Below are positions 50,025-60,016 of a stretch of 64,000 nt of DNA, piece after piece; the stretch's first letter is position 1, and every line of letters begins with the position of its first letter. The stretch covers positions 1-64,000 of the forward strand of contig JBBATY010000016.1 of NCBI GenBank assembly GCA_040398525.1. Direction: 5' to 3'. The stretch comes from VFMC01 sp040398525. GTDB lineage: Bacteria > Actinomycetota > Acidimicrobiia > Acidimicrobiales > Ilumatobacteraceae. The notes beneath the pieces are model-generated. The model did no database searches. It had not been told where the DNA came from and saw nothing but the letters and a program-made list of their open reading frames with translations. The translations under genes and the position numbers were made by a program.

Positions 50025-51053
50025 TCAGCGCGCCGGGCGGCCCTTCGGCTGCCCGGCTGCGTCGCGCCGTTTCGCTGCCATGCCCGCCAGGCACTCGGTG
50101 AACAGGCGATGGGCCACGTTCACGGTGACGTCGGCGTGGTCGTAGGGGGGCGCCACCTCGACCACGTCCATGCCCACCACGTGATGCTCGTAGGCGAGGG
50201 TGCGCACCATCCGCATCAGGTCGGCGGCGACGATGCCGCCCGGCTCGGGCGTGCCGGTGGCCGGGGCGTAGGCCGGGTCGAGTGAGTCGATGTCGATCGA
50301 GATGTAGAGGTGCTCCGGGCCGTCGAGCGCCTCGGCCACGGCATCGGCCATCACGGCCGGGAAGCCGCGCTCCCAGATCTCGTCCATCAGGTGCCAGCGC
50401 ATGCCCTGCTCGGCCATCCAGTCCCACACGTCCTCGGGCGGCCAGTAGCTACGCAGGCCGATCTGGATGAAGTTGCGGCCAGGCACCGCGCCGGACTCGA
50501 TCAGCCGCCGCATCGGGGTGCCGTGGCTGGCGAGGTTGCCGTCGCACGTGTCGGCGGTGTCGGCGTGGGCGTCGAAGTGGACCATGCCGACGTTGCCGTA
50601 CCCGTACACGTCGGCAACCGCAGTGGCTGCGGGCCAGGTGATGCTGTGGTCGCCGCCCATCACGAACGGGACGATGTGCCGGCTGGCCACCTCGTGGACG
50701 CGCGCTCTGATGTTGGCCAGGCCCTCGTCGACCAGACCGTTCGGGCAGTGCGCGTCGCCGTAGTCGACGACCTCGACCCAGTCGTACATCTCGAGGCCGA
50801 GGCCGAGGTGGTAGGTGCCCGACTGGTAGGCGCTCGAGCGCAGCGCACGCGGGCCGAAGCGTGCCCCCGGGCGGTTGGTGGTGCCGAGGTCGAACGGAGC
50901 GCCGATCACGGCGACGTCGGGCTGCCAGTCGTCGAGCTGCGCGGGCTCGGTGAGCAGCGGGCGCTGGCCGAAGGTGAGCACGCTGCCGAAGGCGTAGCCC
51001 TGGTCGAGCTGCTGCTGGTAGCCGGGGGAGACATGACGGACCGGTTCGCTCAT
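50025..51053 (-). CDS. Agmatinase/ureohydrolase family protein
   Basis: 342-residue arginase-fold enzyme. Binuclear manganese motifs are MGGDHSITW, VHFDAHADTAD and SIDIDSLDPAYAPATGTPEPGG, all intact. The family releases urea from guanidino compounds; agmatinase, guanidinobutyrase or proclavaminate-amidino hydrolase activity is possible, and the length and TGTPEPGG tail fit the agmatinase-like branch better than arginase. TACCGT is 13 nt before the ATG. Its 3' end is 18 bp from the convergent P450 gene. The neighbouring acyl-CoA synthetase is on the same strand, upstream by 47 bp. Confidence 0.85.
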   Translation of the reverse strand: MSEPVRHVSPGYQQQLDQGYAFGSVLTFGQRPLLTEPAQLDDWQPDVAVIGAPFDLGTTNRPGARFGPRALRSSAYQSGTYHLGLGLEMYDWVEVVDYGDAHCPNGLVDEGLANIRARVHEVASRHIVPFVMGGDHSITWPAATAVADVYGYGNVGMVHFDAHADTADTCDGNLASHGTPMRRLIESGAVPGRNFIQIGLRSYWPPEDVWDWMAEQGMRWHLMDEIWERGFPAVMADAVAEALDGPEHLYISIDIDSLDPAYAPATGTPEPGGIVAADLMRMVRTLAYEHHVVGMDVVEVAPPYDHADVTVNVAHRLFTECLAGMAAKRRDAAGQPKGRPAR

Positions 51054-51100
51054 GGCCGGCACGGTACCGCCCCGGCGGGGCTGAGCCGGGTGAGGGCGGC

Positions 51101-52744
<1,644 letters not shown>

Positions 52745-52893
52745 CGACATCACCTCCGTGGGTGCGGAGCATAGTTCGGCCCTTGGCGGTGCCCGACCCG
52801 CTATGTCGGCAGTCGGTCGCTCCCTGCGGCACGCGGCCGGAGCGCTGGGTAGCGTCTCGACGAGCACGACGCCGACGACCGCGAGGGGCCCGC

Positions 52894-54174
52894 ATGTCGC
52901 ACGCCACCGAACCCGCCGACACGGTCGACGACGGCCGCGACGCGCCGATGCCGCTCGACGACGTCGACTTCTTCGACCCGGCGATCAACGACTGCCCCTA
53001 CCACGCGCTGCGCACGCTGCGCGACGAGGCCCCGGTGTGGTTCGACCCGCGTCTGCGCGGCTACGTCGTCACCCGCCACGAGGACGTGCGGGCGGTACTC
53101 GTCGACACCGAGCGCTTCGTCAGCGGACGCGGCCGGTCGATCCGTTCCGACATGCGCGCCCTCTACGAGACCAAGGGTTGGGTTCCGGGCCGCACCCTCG
53201 GTGGGCGCGACGACCCCGAGCACCGACAGATGCGGGCGCTGTTCGACCATGCCTTCCGTCCCAAGCGCGTCGCCGAGCTGGCACCGGCCATCGCCCGGCT
53301 CGCCCACGACCTGATCGACGACTTCATCGACGACGGCACCTGCGACATCGTGCACCAGTTCGCCGTGCCGTTGCCGCTGGTGGTGATCGGCCTGCAGATG
53401 GGCGCCGACCTCGACGACATCTGGCGCATCAAGGCCTGGACCGATGCCTGGGTGCAGCGCCTCGGCCTGATGCAGACGCCCGAGCAGGCGCTGTGGTCGA
53501 CCGAGATGGAGATCGAGGCCCAGCACTACTTCCAGCCGATCTTCGAACGGCTGCGCCGCGAGCCCAACGACACGGTGCTGTCGGACCTGGTGAACACCCC
53601 GATCCCCGAGTGGGGTCGCTGCCTCACCGACGAGGAGTTGCACGCCGAGATGATGGCCGACACCTTCGTCGGTGGTTCCGAGACCACGACGAACGCGCTG
53701 TCGGGCGGTGTGCGCCTGCTGATCGAACACCCCGACCAGTGGGACCGGTTGAAGCACGACCCGGAGCGCTTCCTGCCCGTCATGGTGGAGGAGTCGGTGC
53801 GGCTCGAGGCGCCCGTGCAGCGGCTGATGCGCACCGCCGCCGTCGACGTCGAACTGCACGGTGTCACCATCCCGGCGGGCTCGCTGGTGCTGGTCGGCTA
53901 CTCGGCCGCGAACCGCGACGAGCGGGTGATCGATCAGCCGGCCCGCTTCGACCTCGAGCGCACCGACAGCCGCAAGCACCTCGGGTTCGGGTTCGGCACG
54001 CATCACTGCCTCGGTGCGCCGCTCGCTCGCCGCGAGCTGCACGCCGGCTTCGCCGCGATCGTCGAGCGCATCGACGAGATGTGGTTCCTGCCCGACACCG
54101 AGCTCACCGTTGCGCCGAACTACTTCCTACGAGCGCTGAAGGAGCTGCGCATCAGCTTTCGGCCGGTCGCGTGA
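52894..54174 (+). CDS. Cytochrome P450
   Basis: 426-residue P450. The I-helix is FVGGSETTTNALS (the usual AGxDT replaced by GGSET), ExxR is in VEESVRLEAPVQRLMR, and the haem loop is FGFGTHHCLGAPLAR. GAGGGG precedes the ATG at a good distance. It lies 16 bp before the probable selenoprotein gene and may share its regulation. Ser in place of the usual Asp at the oxygen-activation motif is an oddity, seen in some actinomycete P450s. The substrate is unknown. Confidence 0.88.
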   Translation: MSHATEPADTVDDGRDAPMPLDDVDFFDPAINDCPYHALRTLRDEAPVWFDPRLRGYVVTRHEDVRAVLVDTERFVSGRGRSIRSDMRALYETKGWVPGRTLGGRDDPEHRQMRALFDHAFRPKRVAELAPAIARLAHDLIDDFIDDGTCDIVHQFAVPLPLVVIGLQMGADLDDIWRIKAWTDAWVQRLGLMQTPEQALWSTEMEIEAQHYFQPIFERLRREPNDTVLSDLVNTPIPEWGRCLTDEELHAEMMADTFVGGSETTTNALSGGVRLLIEHPDQWDRLKHDPERFLPVMVEESVRLEAPVQRLMRTAAVDVELHGVTIPAGSLVLVGYSAANRDERVIDQPARFDLERTDSRKHLGFGFGTHHCLGAPLARRELHAGFAAIVERIDEMWFLPDTELTVAPNYFLRALKELRISFRPVA

Positions 54175-54190
54175 GGGGTATGGTGCGGCC

Positions 54191-55300
54191 ATGACGACCT
54201 GGACCGTGATCGACGAGCAGCAGGTGCACACCATCGCCTCGACCGACGATGGCGACACGCTCGTGCTCGACCCCGCACTGCTCGGATGGGACCGCAAGCC
54301 CGAGGGCCTGTGCCGCGACGAGGTGTGCGTGCCCGTGCCCGCCGACACTCCGGTCGGTGGCCTGGAGGCGGCCCTGCTCGCCCGGCTCGTGGGCCGCCCG
54401 TTGGCGATCGACCCTGTCGAGCGGGTGGCGGCGTTCGCTGCCCCGGCCGCCGAGCGTGCTGCGGCCTTGCGCTCGGGCATGGCACCCGACTTCGAGCTGC
54501 CCGATGTGCACGGCGTGCTGCACCGGCTGAGCGACTTCCGCGGCAAGAAGGTGGTGCTCTACGCCTACGCCAGTTGGTGAGGCTGCCGCTACGACCTGCC
54601 CGTGTGGCAGGCACTGCACGAAGAGCTCGCCCCCCTCGGCCTGGTGGTGTTGACCGTGGCGATCGACCGGTCGCTCGACGACCCGCGTCCCTACGTCGAC
54701 GCCGCAGGCGCCACGCATCCGAGCCTGGTCGACACCGAGCACCGGGTGGCCGACCTCTACAACATGGTGAACGTGCCGACCGTGGTGTGGATCGATGAAG
54801 AGGGCCGCATCGTCCGCCCGCAGGACGTGCACTACGTGTCGAACGAGATGGCGAGCATCACCCGCTTCCACAACCGCAAGCCGCTCAGCGCGCTGCGGGC
54901 CTGGGTGCGCGGCGAGGCGCCGGCCTACCCGGGTGACGTGGCGGCCGACACCAAGGTGGCCGACGACACCCACCAGCAGGCCCGTGCAGCGTTCGCCGTT
55001 GCCTGGTGGCTGAGCCAGCAGGGCCGCGCCGAGGCTGCCGAACGGTGGTTCGTCCGTGCCGGCGAGTTGGCGCCGAACGACTTCACCATCCGTCGCGGGT
55101 CGATGCCGATCCGCGGGATCGACCCGGCCGGGCCGGCGTTCTTCCAGATGGTGGGTGACTGGGCGTCGAAGGGCAATTCGTACTACCTGCCGCTACCCGA
55201 CACGGCCACATCGGCCGACGACTACGAGGTGGAGCCGGTGGAGGAGATGACGATGGAGCGCCTCCGTCAGAAGATCGAGCAGGAGCGCAGCGATGGGTGA
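54191..55300 (+). CDS. Redoxin-like selenoprotein with UGA-encoded Sec in a UGC motif
   Basis: 369-residue thioredoxin-fold protein read through an in-frame TGA at codon 130. Residues 100-230 are a TlpA/AhpC-like redoxin domain (PDFELPDVHGVLHRLSDF, VVLYAYASW, then U130-G-C132-RYDLPVWQ, NVPTVVWIDEEG). The TGA stands where relatives have the redox Cys of a W-C-G-C motif, and the same frame continues for 240 codons with unbroken homology. An upstream CxxxxC (C41, C46 in GLCRDEVC) is typical of the N-terminal domain. A hairpin with bacterial SECIS geometry follows at 54595. TATGGT lies 12 nt before the ATG. It is probably a thiol/disulfide or peroxide reductase in the cytoplasm. A pseudogene is the alternative. 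Confidence 0.85.
54595..54611 (+). ncRNA. Candidate bacterial SECIS element
   Basis: CCTGCC (54595-54600) pairs perfectly with GGCAGG (54606-54611) around a 5-nt loop CGTGT. The loop begins 21 nt after the UGA, and a G is in its second position. These match bacterial SECIS requirements known from fdhF-type elements (stem just 3' of the UGA, apical G, UGA-to-loop distance about 16-37 nt). Confidence 0.75.
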
Positions 55301-56210
55301 TCGCCTGGAGCGCATCGGTCGGCTGGCCGTTGCGGCGCAGGGGCTCGAGCGTGAGGGTGCCTACAACGGTGCCAAGTTGCTGCGAGCGGTGATGGAGAGC
55401 GAGTTGATCCGCCATGCCGCCGAGCTCGCCCCGTCGGGCAGCGAGCGTGTCGCCGGCGCGCTCGACGACCTGCTCGTTGCGTTGGGTGACGACCTTCCGG
55501 CCGATGTGGCGGCGCTGCTACCTGGCATTGCCGGCCACGTGCGCGCCGGGCGCACGATCCCGCTCGGCGACGCGCCGCGCACCAGGGTGTGCCGGGCGTG
55601 CGGGCAGGTCTTCCTGGGCGACGAGCCGACGAGAGCCTGCCCCGTGTGCGCCGCGCCACCGTTGACGTATCGCGAGATGTATCCGATCTGGTACCTCGAG
55701 CCCGTGTCGCGCGACGACCTGCTGGCGGGTCTCGAAGCCGGTGGCGAGCAGGTGCGTGCGGCAGTGGCCGGCCGGAGCGACGAGGCGCTGGCCGCACCGC
55801 CCGCCCCGGGCGAGTGGTCGGCCCGCCAGGTCCTCGAGCACCTGTCGTTCGCCGAGGGCCTGTTCGCCGAGCGGATCGGCCGACTGCTCGACGAGGAGGA
55901 ACCGAACCTCGCTTCGCGCGCCGTGTGGGCGGAGACCCCTGCGTCGGACGAGGGTTCCACGAGCACCGATCTGCCCGCGTCGGAGCTCGCTGCGCAGGTG
56001 GCGGCGATGCGCGTGGAACGCGTTGCCCAACTGCGAGCACTTCCCGATCACGCATGGAACCGAGCGGGCTCGCACCCGGAGTGGGGCGTGGTCACGGTGC
56101 ACACCCAGGCCGCCTATTTCGGCCGGCACCTCGCCTCGCACATGGCGCAGCTCACGGCTGCTGCCGATGGGCGCTTGCCGGGTCGTCACTCGTACGATTC
56201 CGAGGCATGA
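55293..56210 (+). CDS. DinB-like protein with zinc-ribbon/rubredoxin-like motif
   Basis: 305-residue protein. Residues 1-90 are helical; residues 101-121 form a zinc-ribbon CRACGQVFLGDEPTRACPVC with C-x2-C ... C-x2-C spacing, the rubredoxin-like pattern; the C-terminal 150 residues are a DinB-type four-helix bundle (APGEWSARQVLEHLSFAEGLF, with metal-site His candidates in LEHLSF and GRHLASHMAQL). DinB proteins are metal-dependent thiol transferases. It overlaps the selenoprotein stop by 8 bp and the next BVMO start by 4 bp (ATGA), so the three are co-translated; a thiol- or redox-linked role is likely. Confidence 0.7.
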   Translation: MGDRLERIGRLAVAAQGLEREGAYNGAKLLRAVMESELIRHAAELAPSGSERVAGALDDLLVALGDDLPADVAALLPGIAGHVRAGRTIPLGDAPRTRVCRACGQVFLGDEPTRACPVCAAPPLTYREMYPIWYLEPVSRDDLLAGLEAGGEQVRAAVAGRSDEALAAPPAPGEWSARQVLEHLSFAEGLFAERIGRLLDEEEPNLASRAVWAETPASDEGSTSTDLPASELAAQVAAMRVERVAQLRALPDHAWNRAGSHPEWGVVTVHTQAAYFGRHLASHMAQLTAAADGRLPGRHSYDSEA

Positions 56211-58036
56211 CCAACGCGCAGCACGGTTCGAGCGGCGGATTCGACTTCGACCCCGACGCGCTGCGCGAGCGCTACCGGCGCGAGCGCGACAAGCGGCTGC
56301 GGTCCGACGGCATCGACCAGTACCGCGAGGCGCGTGACGAGCTCGCCCGGTTCGTCGAGGTCGATCCGCTCGCCCAGTCCGGCGACCGGCGCGCCCCTGT
56401 CGACGAGGACGTCGAGGTGGCGATCGTGGGGGGCGGGTTCAGCGGCCTGCTGGCCGCGGCGCGGCTGGCCGAACGAGGTGTGACCACCTTCCGCATCGTC
56501 GAAGCCGGCGCCGACTTCGGGGGCACCTGGTACTGGAACCGCTACCCGGGCGCGCAGTGCGACACCGACGCCTACTGCTACCTCCCGCTGCTCGAGGAGC
56601 TCGGCTACATGCCGAGGGAGAAGTACGCCTACGCCGACGAGATCTTCGAGCACTCCCAGCGCATCGGTCGGCACTACGGGCTGTACGAGCGGACGCACTT
56701 CTCGACGCGCGTCACCTCGATGGAGTGGGACGACTCGTTGGCGCGGTGGCATCTGCGCACCGATCGTGGCGACGACGTGCGGGCACGGTTCGTCGTGTCG
56801 GCCCTCGGGCCGATGTCGCGGCCCAAGTTGCCGGGCATCCCCGGCCTCGAGACCTTCGCCGGCCACTCGTTCCACACCGCCCGCTGGGACTACGCCTACA
56901 CCGGCGGCGACACGACCGGCGGCATGACCGGTCTGGCCGACAAGAAGGTGGCGGTCATCGGCACCGGCGCCTCGGCGATCCAGTGCGTGCCCCGCCTGGC
57001 CAGGGATGCGGCGCACGTGTACGTCTTCCAGCGCACACCGTCGTCGGTCGACTGGCGGCGCAACACGCCCACCGACCCGGAGTGGTGGGCCTCGCTCGAG
57101 CCGGGCTGGCAGCGCGAGCGGCGCGAGAACTTCAACGCCATCTCGATGGGCAGGCCCGTCGAGGTCGACCTGGTCGACGACGGCTGGACCGACATCTTCC
57201 GATCCATCTCCTCGCCGAAGGGCGAGCACCGGCCGCGCACCCGCGAGGAACGCGACCGGATCGTCGAGCTGACCGACTTCCAGAAGATGGAGGAGATCCG
57301 CGGCCGTGTCGATGCCACGGTGGCCGACCCGACGACGGCCGAGCTGCTGAAGCCGTACTACCGGGTGATGTGCAAGCGGCCGACGTTCAACGACGAGTAC
57401 CTCGAGTGCTTCAACCGTCCGAACGTCACGCTGGTCGATGTGAGCGAGAGCCAGGGTGTCGAGCGGATCACCGAGCGTGGGGTGGTGGCCAACGGCCGCG
57501 AGCACGAGGTCGACCTGATCGTCTACGCCTCGGGCTTCGAGACCTCGCCCGACCTGCGTCGCCGCACCGGTGTCGACGTGATCGGGCGCGACGGCGTGCA
57601 CTACGACGAGCACCGCAGTCGGGGGCTGAAGACCCTGCACGGCTTCGCCACCCGCGGCTTCCCGAACCTGTTCTCGATCGGCATCTCGCAGAACGCGTTC
57701 AGCGTCAACATGACGTCGATGTTCGACGACCAGGCCCGCCACATCGCCTACATCGTCGCCGAGTCGACAGCTCGTGGGGCCCGAACGGTCGAGCCGACCG
57801 AGGCCGGACAGGACGCGTGGGCGGCGCAGCTCACACCGCCCAGCACCGGCGGCGACGGTGGTGGCGGGTTCCTCAAGTCGTGCACGCCCGGCTACTACAA
57901 CAACGAGGGTCGGTCGACCGGCGGCAACGCCTTCCTCGGCGCATACCCGCGTGGCATCAACGCCTTCAACCAACTGCTCGATGACTGGCGAGCTGCCGGC
58001 GACCTCGACGGTCTGGAGCTCACGTTCGACGAGTGA
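56207..58036 (+). CDS. Baeyer-Villiger monooxygenase, second copy
   Basis: 609-residue class B flavoprotein with the same layout as the one at 22543. The N-terminal RYRRERDKRLRSDG extension, FAD motif IVGGGFSGLLAA, BVMO fingerprint FAGHSFHTARWD and NADPH motif VIGTGASAIQ are intact. The ATG at 56207 overlaps the preceding stop (ATGA). It is the last gene of the selenoprotein-DinB-BVMO run, and probably oxidises a ketone in the terpenoid/steroid catabolism suggested by the window. The 3' end carries a tandem 15-bp duplication covering the stop codon. Confidence 0.9.
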   Translation: MTNAQHGSSGGFDFDPDALRERYRRERDKRLRSDGIDQYREARDELARFVEVDPLAQSGDRRAPVDEDVEVAIVGGGFSGLLAAARLAERGVTTFRIVEAGADFGGTWYWNRYPGAQCDTDAYCYLPLLEELGYMPREKYAYADEIFEHSQRIGRHYGLYERTHFSTRVTSMEWDDSLARWHLRTDRGDDVRARFVVSALGPMSRPKLPGIPGLETFAGHSFHTARWDYAYTGGDTTGGMTGLADKKVAVIGTGASAIQCVPRLARDAAHVYVFQRTPSSVDWRRNTPTDPEWWASLEPGWQRERRENFNAISMGRPVEVDLVDDGWTDIFRSISSPKGEHRPRTREERDRIVELTDFQKMEEIRGRVDATVADPTTAELLKPYYRVMCKRPTFNDEYLECFNRPNVTLVDVSESQGVERITERGVVANGREHEVDLIVYASGFETSPDLRRRTGVDVIGRDGVHYDEHRSRGLKTLHGFATRGFPNLFSIGISQNAFSVNMTSMFDDQARHIAYIVAESTARGARTVEPTEAGQDAWAAQLTPPSTGGDGGGGFLKSCTPGYYNNEGRSTGGNAFLGAYPRGINAFNQLLDDWRAAGDLDGLELTFDE

Positions 58037-58056
58037 GCAGGCGACGAGTGAGCAGG
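58027..58056 (+). repeat. Tandem 15-bp duplication at the BVMO stop codon
   Basis: CGACGAGTGAGCAGG is present twice in tandem (58027-58041 and 58042-58056), the first containing the BVMO stop TGA. It probably arose by slippage and adds a second in-phase TGA downstream. Confidence 0.85.
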
Positions 58057-58102
58057 CGACGCCCGCGGTTCCCGTTCAGCGCATCCTCGAGCCAACGACG
58101 TG

Positions 58103-58243
58103 TCACGTGCGGGCTTTGACGATGCCGTGCTCGATCATCGAGTCGGCCATCGACACCACCATCTCCTCCAACCCGCGTGGCTGCCAGCCGAGGACGGTGT
58201 CGGTCGTGTTGTCAGTCGTGTCGCCGGTTGATGAATCGGTCAT
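58103..58243 (-). CDS. 46-residue small protein overlapping TetR, SDR/epimerase C-terminus-like
   Basis: Short open frame starting at the ATG that overlaps the TetR stop (ATGA). After a Thr/Asp-rich start (TDSSTGDTTDNTTDT) it reads VLGWQPRGLEEMVVSMADSM and IEHGIVKA, which closely resembles the C-terminal tail of NAD-dependent epimerase/dihydroflavonol-reductase-like SDR proteins. It may be a remnant of a deleted SDR gene that kept a start codon, or a coupled small protein. There is no other homologous part of an SDR beside it. Confidence 0.45.
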   Translation of the reverse strand: MTDSSTGDTTDNTTDTVLGWQPRGLEEMVVSMADSMIEHGIVKART

Positions 58244-58812
58244 GGCGTCCTCCTGGTGTCGGCGAGCAGGTTCCACGCGCCCTCGAGTGTCTGGTCGGCG
58301 AGGTCGTCGTGGAGAGGCATGTGTCGTTCGCGCATGCTGCGCACCACCCCGACCAGTCCGCCGTACACCTGGGCGACCAGCAGCGCCGGGTCGCCCGCGC
58401 GCACCGCGCCTGCGCGCTGCCAGTCGGCGACCAGCGCCCACATGGTGGTGTCGAGGTCGAGCGCCACCTGTCGGCTCTCGTCGTCGAGGTAGGGCTGATG
58501 GTGGTGGTTTTCGAGGAAGGCGAAGCCGGCCTGGTGGTCGATCACGAACCGGCACAGGCGCCGCCAGATGTCTTCGAACACCTCGGCCGGGGGAGCGTCG
58601 CGCTCGAGGCCGTCGAGCAGAGCGGTGCTCATCGCCACCTTCCAGCGGCGGTACCTCGCGTTCACCACGCCCTGCTTGCCGGGGAAGTAGCGGTAGAGGG
58701 TGCCCGTGGCCACGCTGGCCTGCTCGGCCAGGAGCGGTACGGGCGTTGCGCCGAACCCGCGCGACTCGAACAGGTCGAGTGCCGAGTCGAGGATGGCGGA
58801 TGCTTTCGGCAT
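58240..58812 (-). CDS. TetR family transcriptional regulator
   Basis: 190-residue TetR regulator. The DNA-binding part is MPKASAILDSALDLFESRGF, followed by the helix-turn-helix ATPVPLLAEQASVATGTLYR, and the C-terminal ligand domain is helical. The ATG at 58812 is used; an in-frame ATG at 58833 would place a perfect palindrome inside the gene. The 22-bp palindrome at 58815-58836 directly abuts the start and is the likely autoregulatory operator, also covering the promoter side of the divergent serine hydrolase gene. The inducer is unknown. Confidence 0.85.
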   Translation of the reverse strand: MPKASAILDSALDLFESRGFGATPVPLLAEQASVATGTLYRYFPGKQGVVNARYRRWKVAMSTALLDGLERDAPPAEVFEDIWRRLCRFVIDHQAGFAFLENHHHQPYLDDESRQVALDLDTTMWALVADWQRAGAVRAGDPALLVAQVYGGLVGVVRSMRERHMPLHDDLADQTLEGAWNLLADTRRTP

Positions 58813-58814
58813 GT

Positions 58815-58836
58815 GGAATGAATGTGCATTCATTCC
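58815..58836. promoter_or_regulatory. 22-bp perfect palindrome, TetR operator
   Basis: GGAATGAATG-TG-CATTCATTCC: two exact 10-bp arms around a 2-bp centre, abutting the TetR start at 58812 and 28 bp from the serine hydrolase start at 58864. TGAATG/CATTCA half-sites are common for TetR proteins. It is a strong candidate autoregulatory operator. Confidence 0.8.
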
Positions 58837-58863
58837 ACGGTGCGTTGTCAACGCGTTCAGCAG

Positions 58864-59964
58864 ATGCCGGTTCGGGCCTGGTTGAATCGCGTCGTGATTT
58901 CCACCAATCTGGCCCTGGTGGCCGAACGTCTCGCGCTTGTCGTCGAGGGGCTGCTCGCCGAACATCCGTCGACGCCTTCGGCGGCAGTGGCCCTGCTCGG
59001 GCCCGATGGGCAGCGTGCCGATGTGGTGCGGGGCCTCGCCGACCCGGCCACGAGCGAGCCACTCACCGCACTGCACACCTACCGCATCGCGTCGTGCACG
59101 AAGCCGTTCGTGGCGGCAACGGTGGTGTCGCTCGTCGCAGAGGGTGCCGTCGTGTTCGATGCGCCCGTCATCGACTTCGTCGCCCCGGCGGTGGCCGAGT
59201 TGTTCGCTCGCTACGAGCACGGCCGAACGGTGACGGTGCGCCAGCTGTTGCAGCACCGCAGCGGGCTCGTCGACCACTCGACGTTCCCCGAGTTCAACGT
59301 GTCGGTCGCTGCCGGTTGGACGCCACTGCAGCAGCTCGCCATCGCCGTCGGGAAGCCGGCGCTGTTCGCCCCTGGCTCTGCGATGTCGTACAGCGACTCG
59401 GGCTACGTGCTGTTGGGCCAGATGATCGAGCACCTCACCGACCAGTCGCTGGCCGCAGCAGTACGCGCCCGGGCGGGCCTCGACGCAACGACCATGCCGT
59501 CGCTCCACTGGGAGGTGTTCGAGGCTGCGCCCGAGGGCTTCCCGCGCGCACACCAGTGGTTCGCAGGTAACGACACGTACGCATGGAACCCGTCATTCGA
59601 TCTCTTCGGTGGTGGGGGACTGGTGTCCACCCTGGCCGACCTTGCCCAGTGGTGGGTGGACTGGTTCTCCGGGGTGCACGGTTCGATCGCCACCCATCTC
59701 GCCGATCCAGCACCTACCGTCGGCCCTGACGGGGCATCCTTTCCCGGCGGCGACCTGGTAGGCCTCGGCCTGTTCTCGCGATCCGTCGGTGATGTGCGGG
59801 TGTGGGCCCACGGCGGATTCTGGGGGCTCGAGACGGGCTATGTCCCCGATCTGGGAGTCGCCTTTGCGCTGTCTCTCACCCATCGCGCCCCTGGACTGCC
59901 GGGGCCATTGGCGCTCGCCGAGGCCACGGTCGGCGCGCTGCTGGAGTGCCGACCCAGCGAGTGA
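58864..59964 (+). CDS. Serine hydrolase, class C beta-lactamase/EstB family
   Basis: 366-residue penicillin-binding-protein-fold hydrolase. The nucleophile is in RIASCTKPF (SxxK), the second motif is YSDSGYVLLGQ (Y-S-D in place of Y-x-N), and the third is VWAHGGFWG (HxG). These features fit EstB-like esterases and D-aminopeptidases more than true AmpC. No signal peptide is obvious, so it is probably cytosolic, hydrolysing an ester, lactone or amide. The ATG at 58864 is tentative; GTG at 58894 is an alternative. It is divergent from TetR across the palindrome and presumably regulated by it. Confidence 0.8.
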   Translation: MPVRAWLNRVVISTNLALVAERLALVVEGLLAEHPSTPSAAVALLGPDGQRADVVRGLADPATSEPLTALHTYRIASCTKPFVAATVVSLVAEGAVVFDAPVIDFVAPAVAELFARYEHGRTVTVRQLLQHRSGLVDHSTFPEFNVSVAAGWTPLQQLAIAVGKPALFAPGSAMSYSDSGYVLLGQMIEHLTDQSLAAAVRARAGLDATTMPSLHWEVFEAAPEGFPRAHQWFAGNDTYAWNPSFDLFGGGGLVSTLADLAQWWVDWFSGVHGSIATHLADPAPTVGPDGASFPGGDLVGLGLFSRSVGDVRVWAHGGFWGLETGYVPDLGVAFALSLTHRAPGLPGPLALAEATVGALLECRPSE

Positions 59965-60016
59965 TCGGGCTCGCAACGTCCGCGGTGGGTCCGCACAGCG
60001 GGCCTACAGTGCTGGC

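Noticed and set aside
54191..54580. Separate 129-residue gene ending at the UGA, followed by a second gene at 54602
   Set aside because: The two parts stay in one phase, together form a single redoxin domain, and the UGA sits at the catalytic position with a SECIS-type hairpin after it; no ribosome-binding site precedes the supposed second start.
57774..59570. 598-codon plus-strand frame across the TetR and hydrolase region
   Set aside because: It is Arg/Pro-rich, crosses the TetR operator and the real genes in other frames, and shows no domain.
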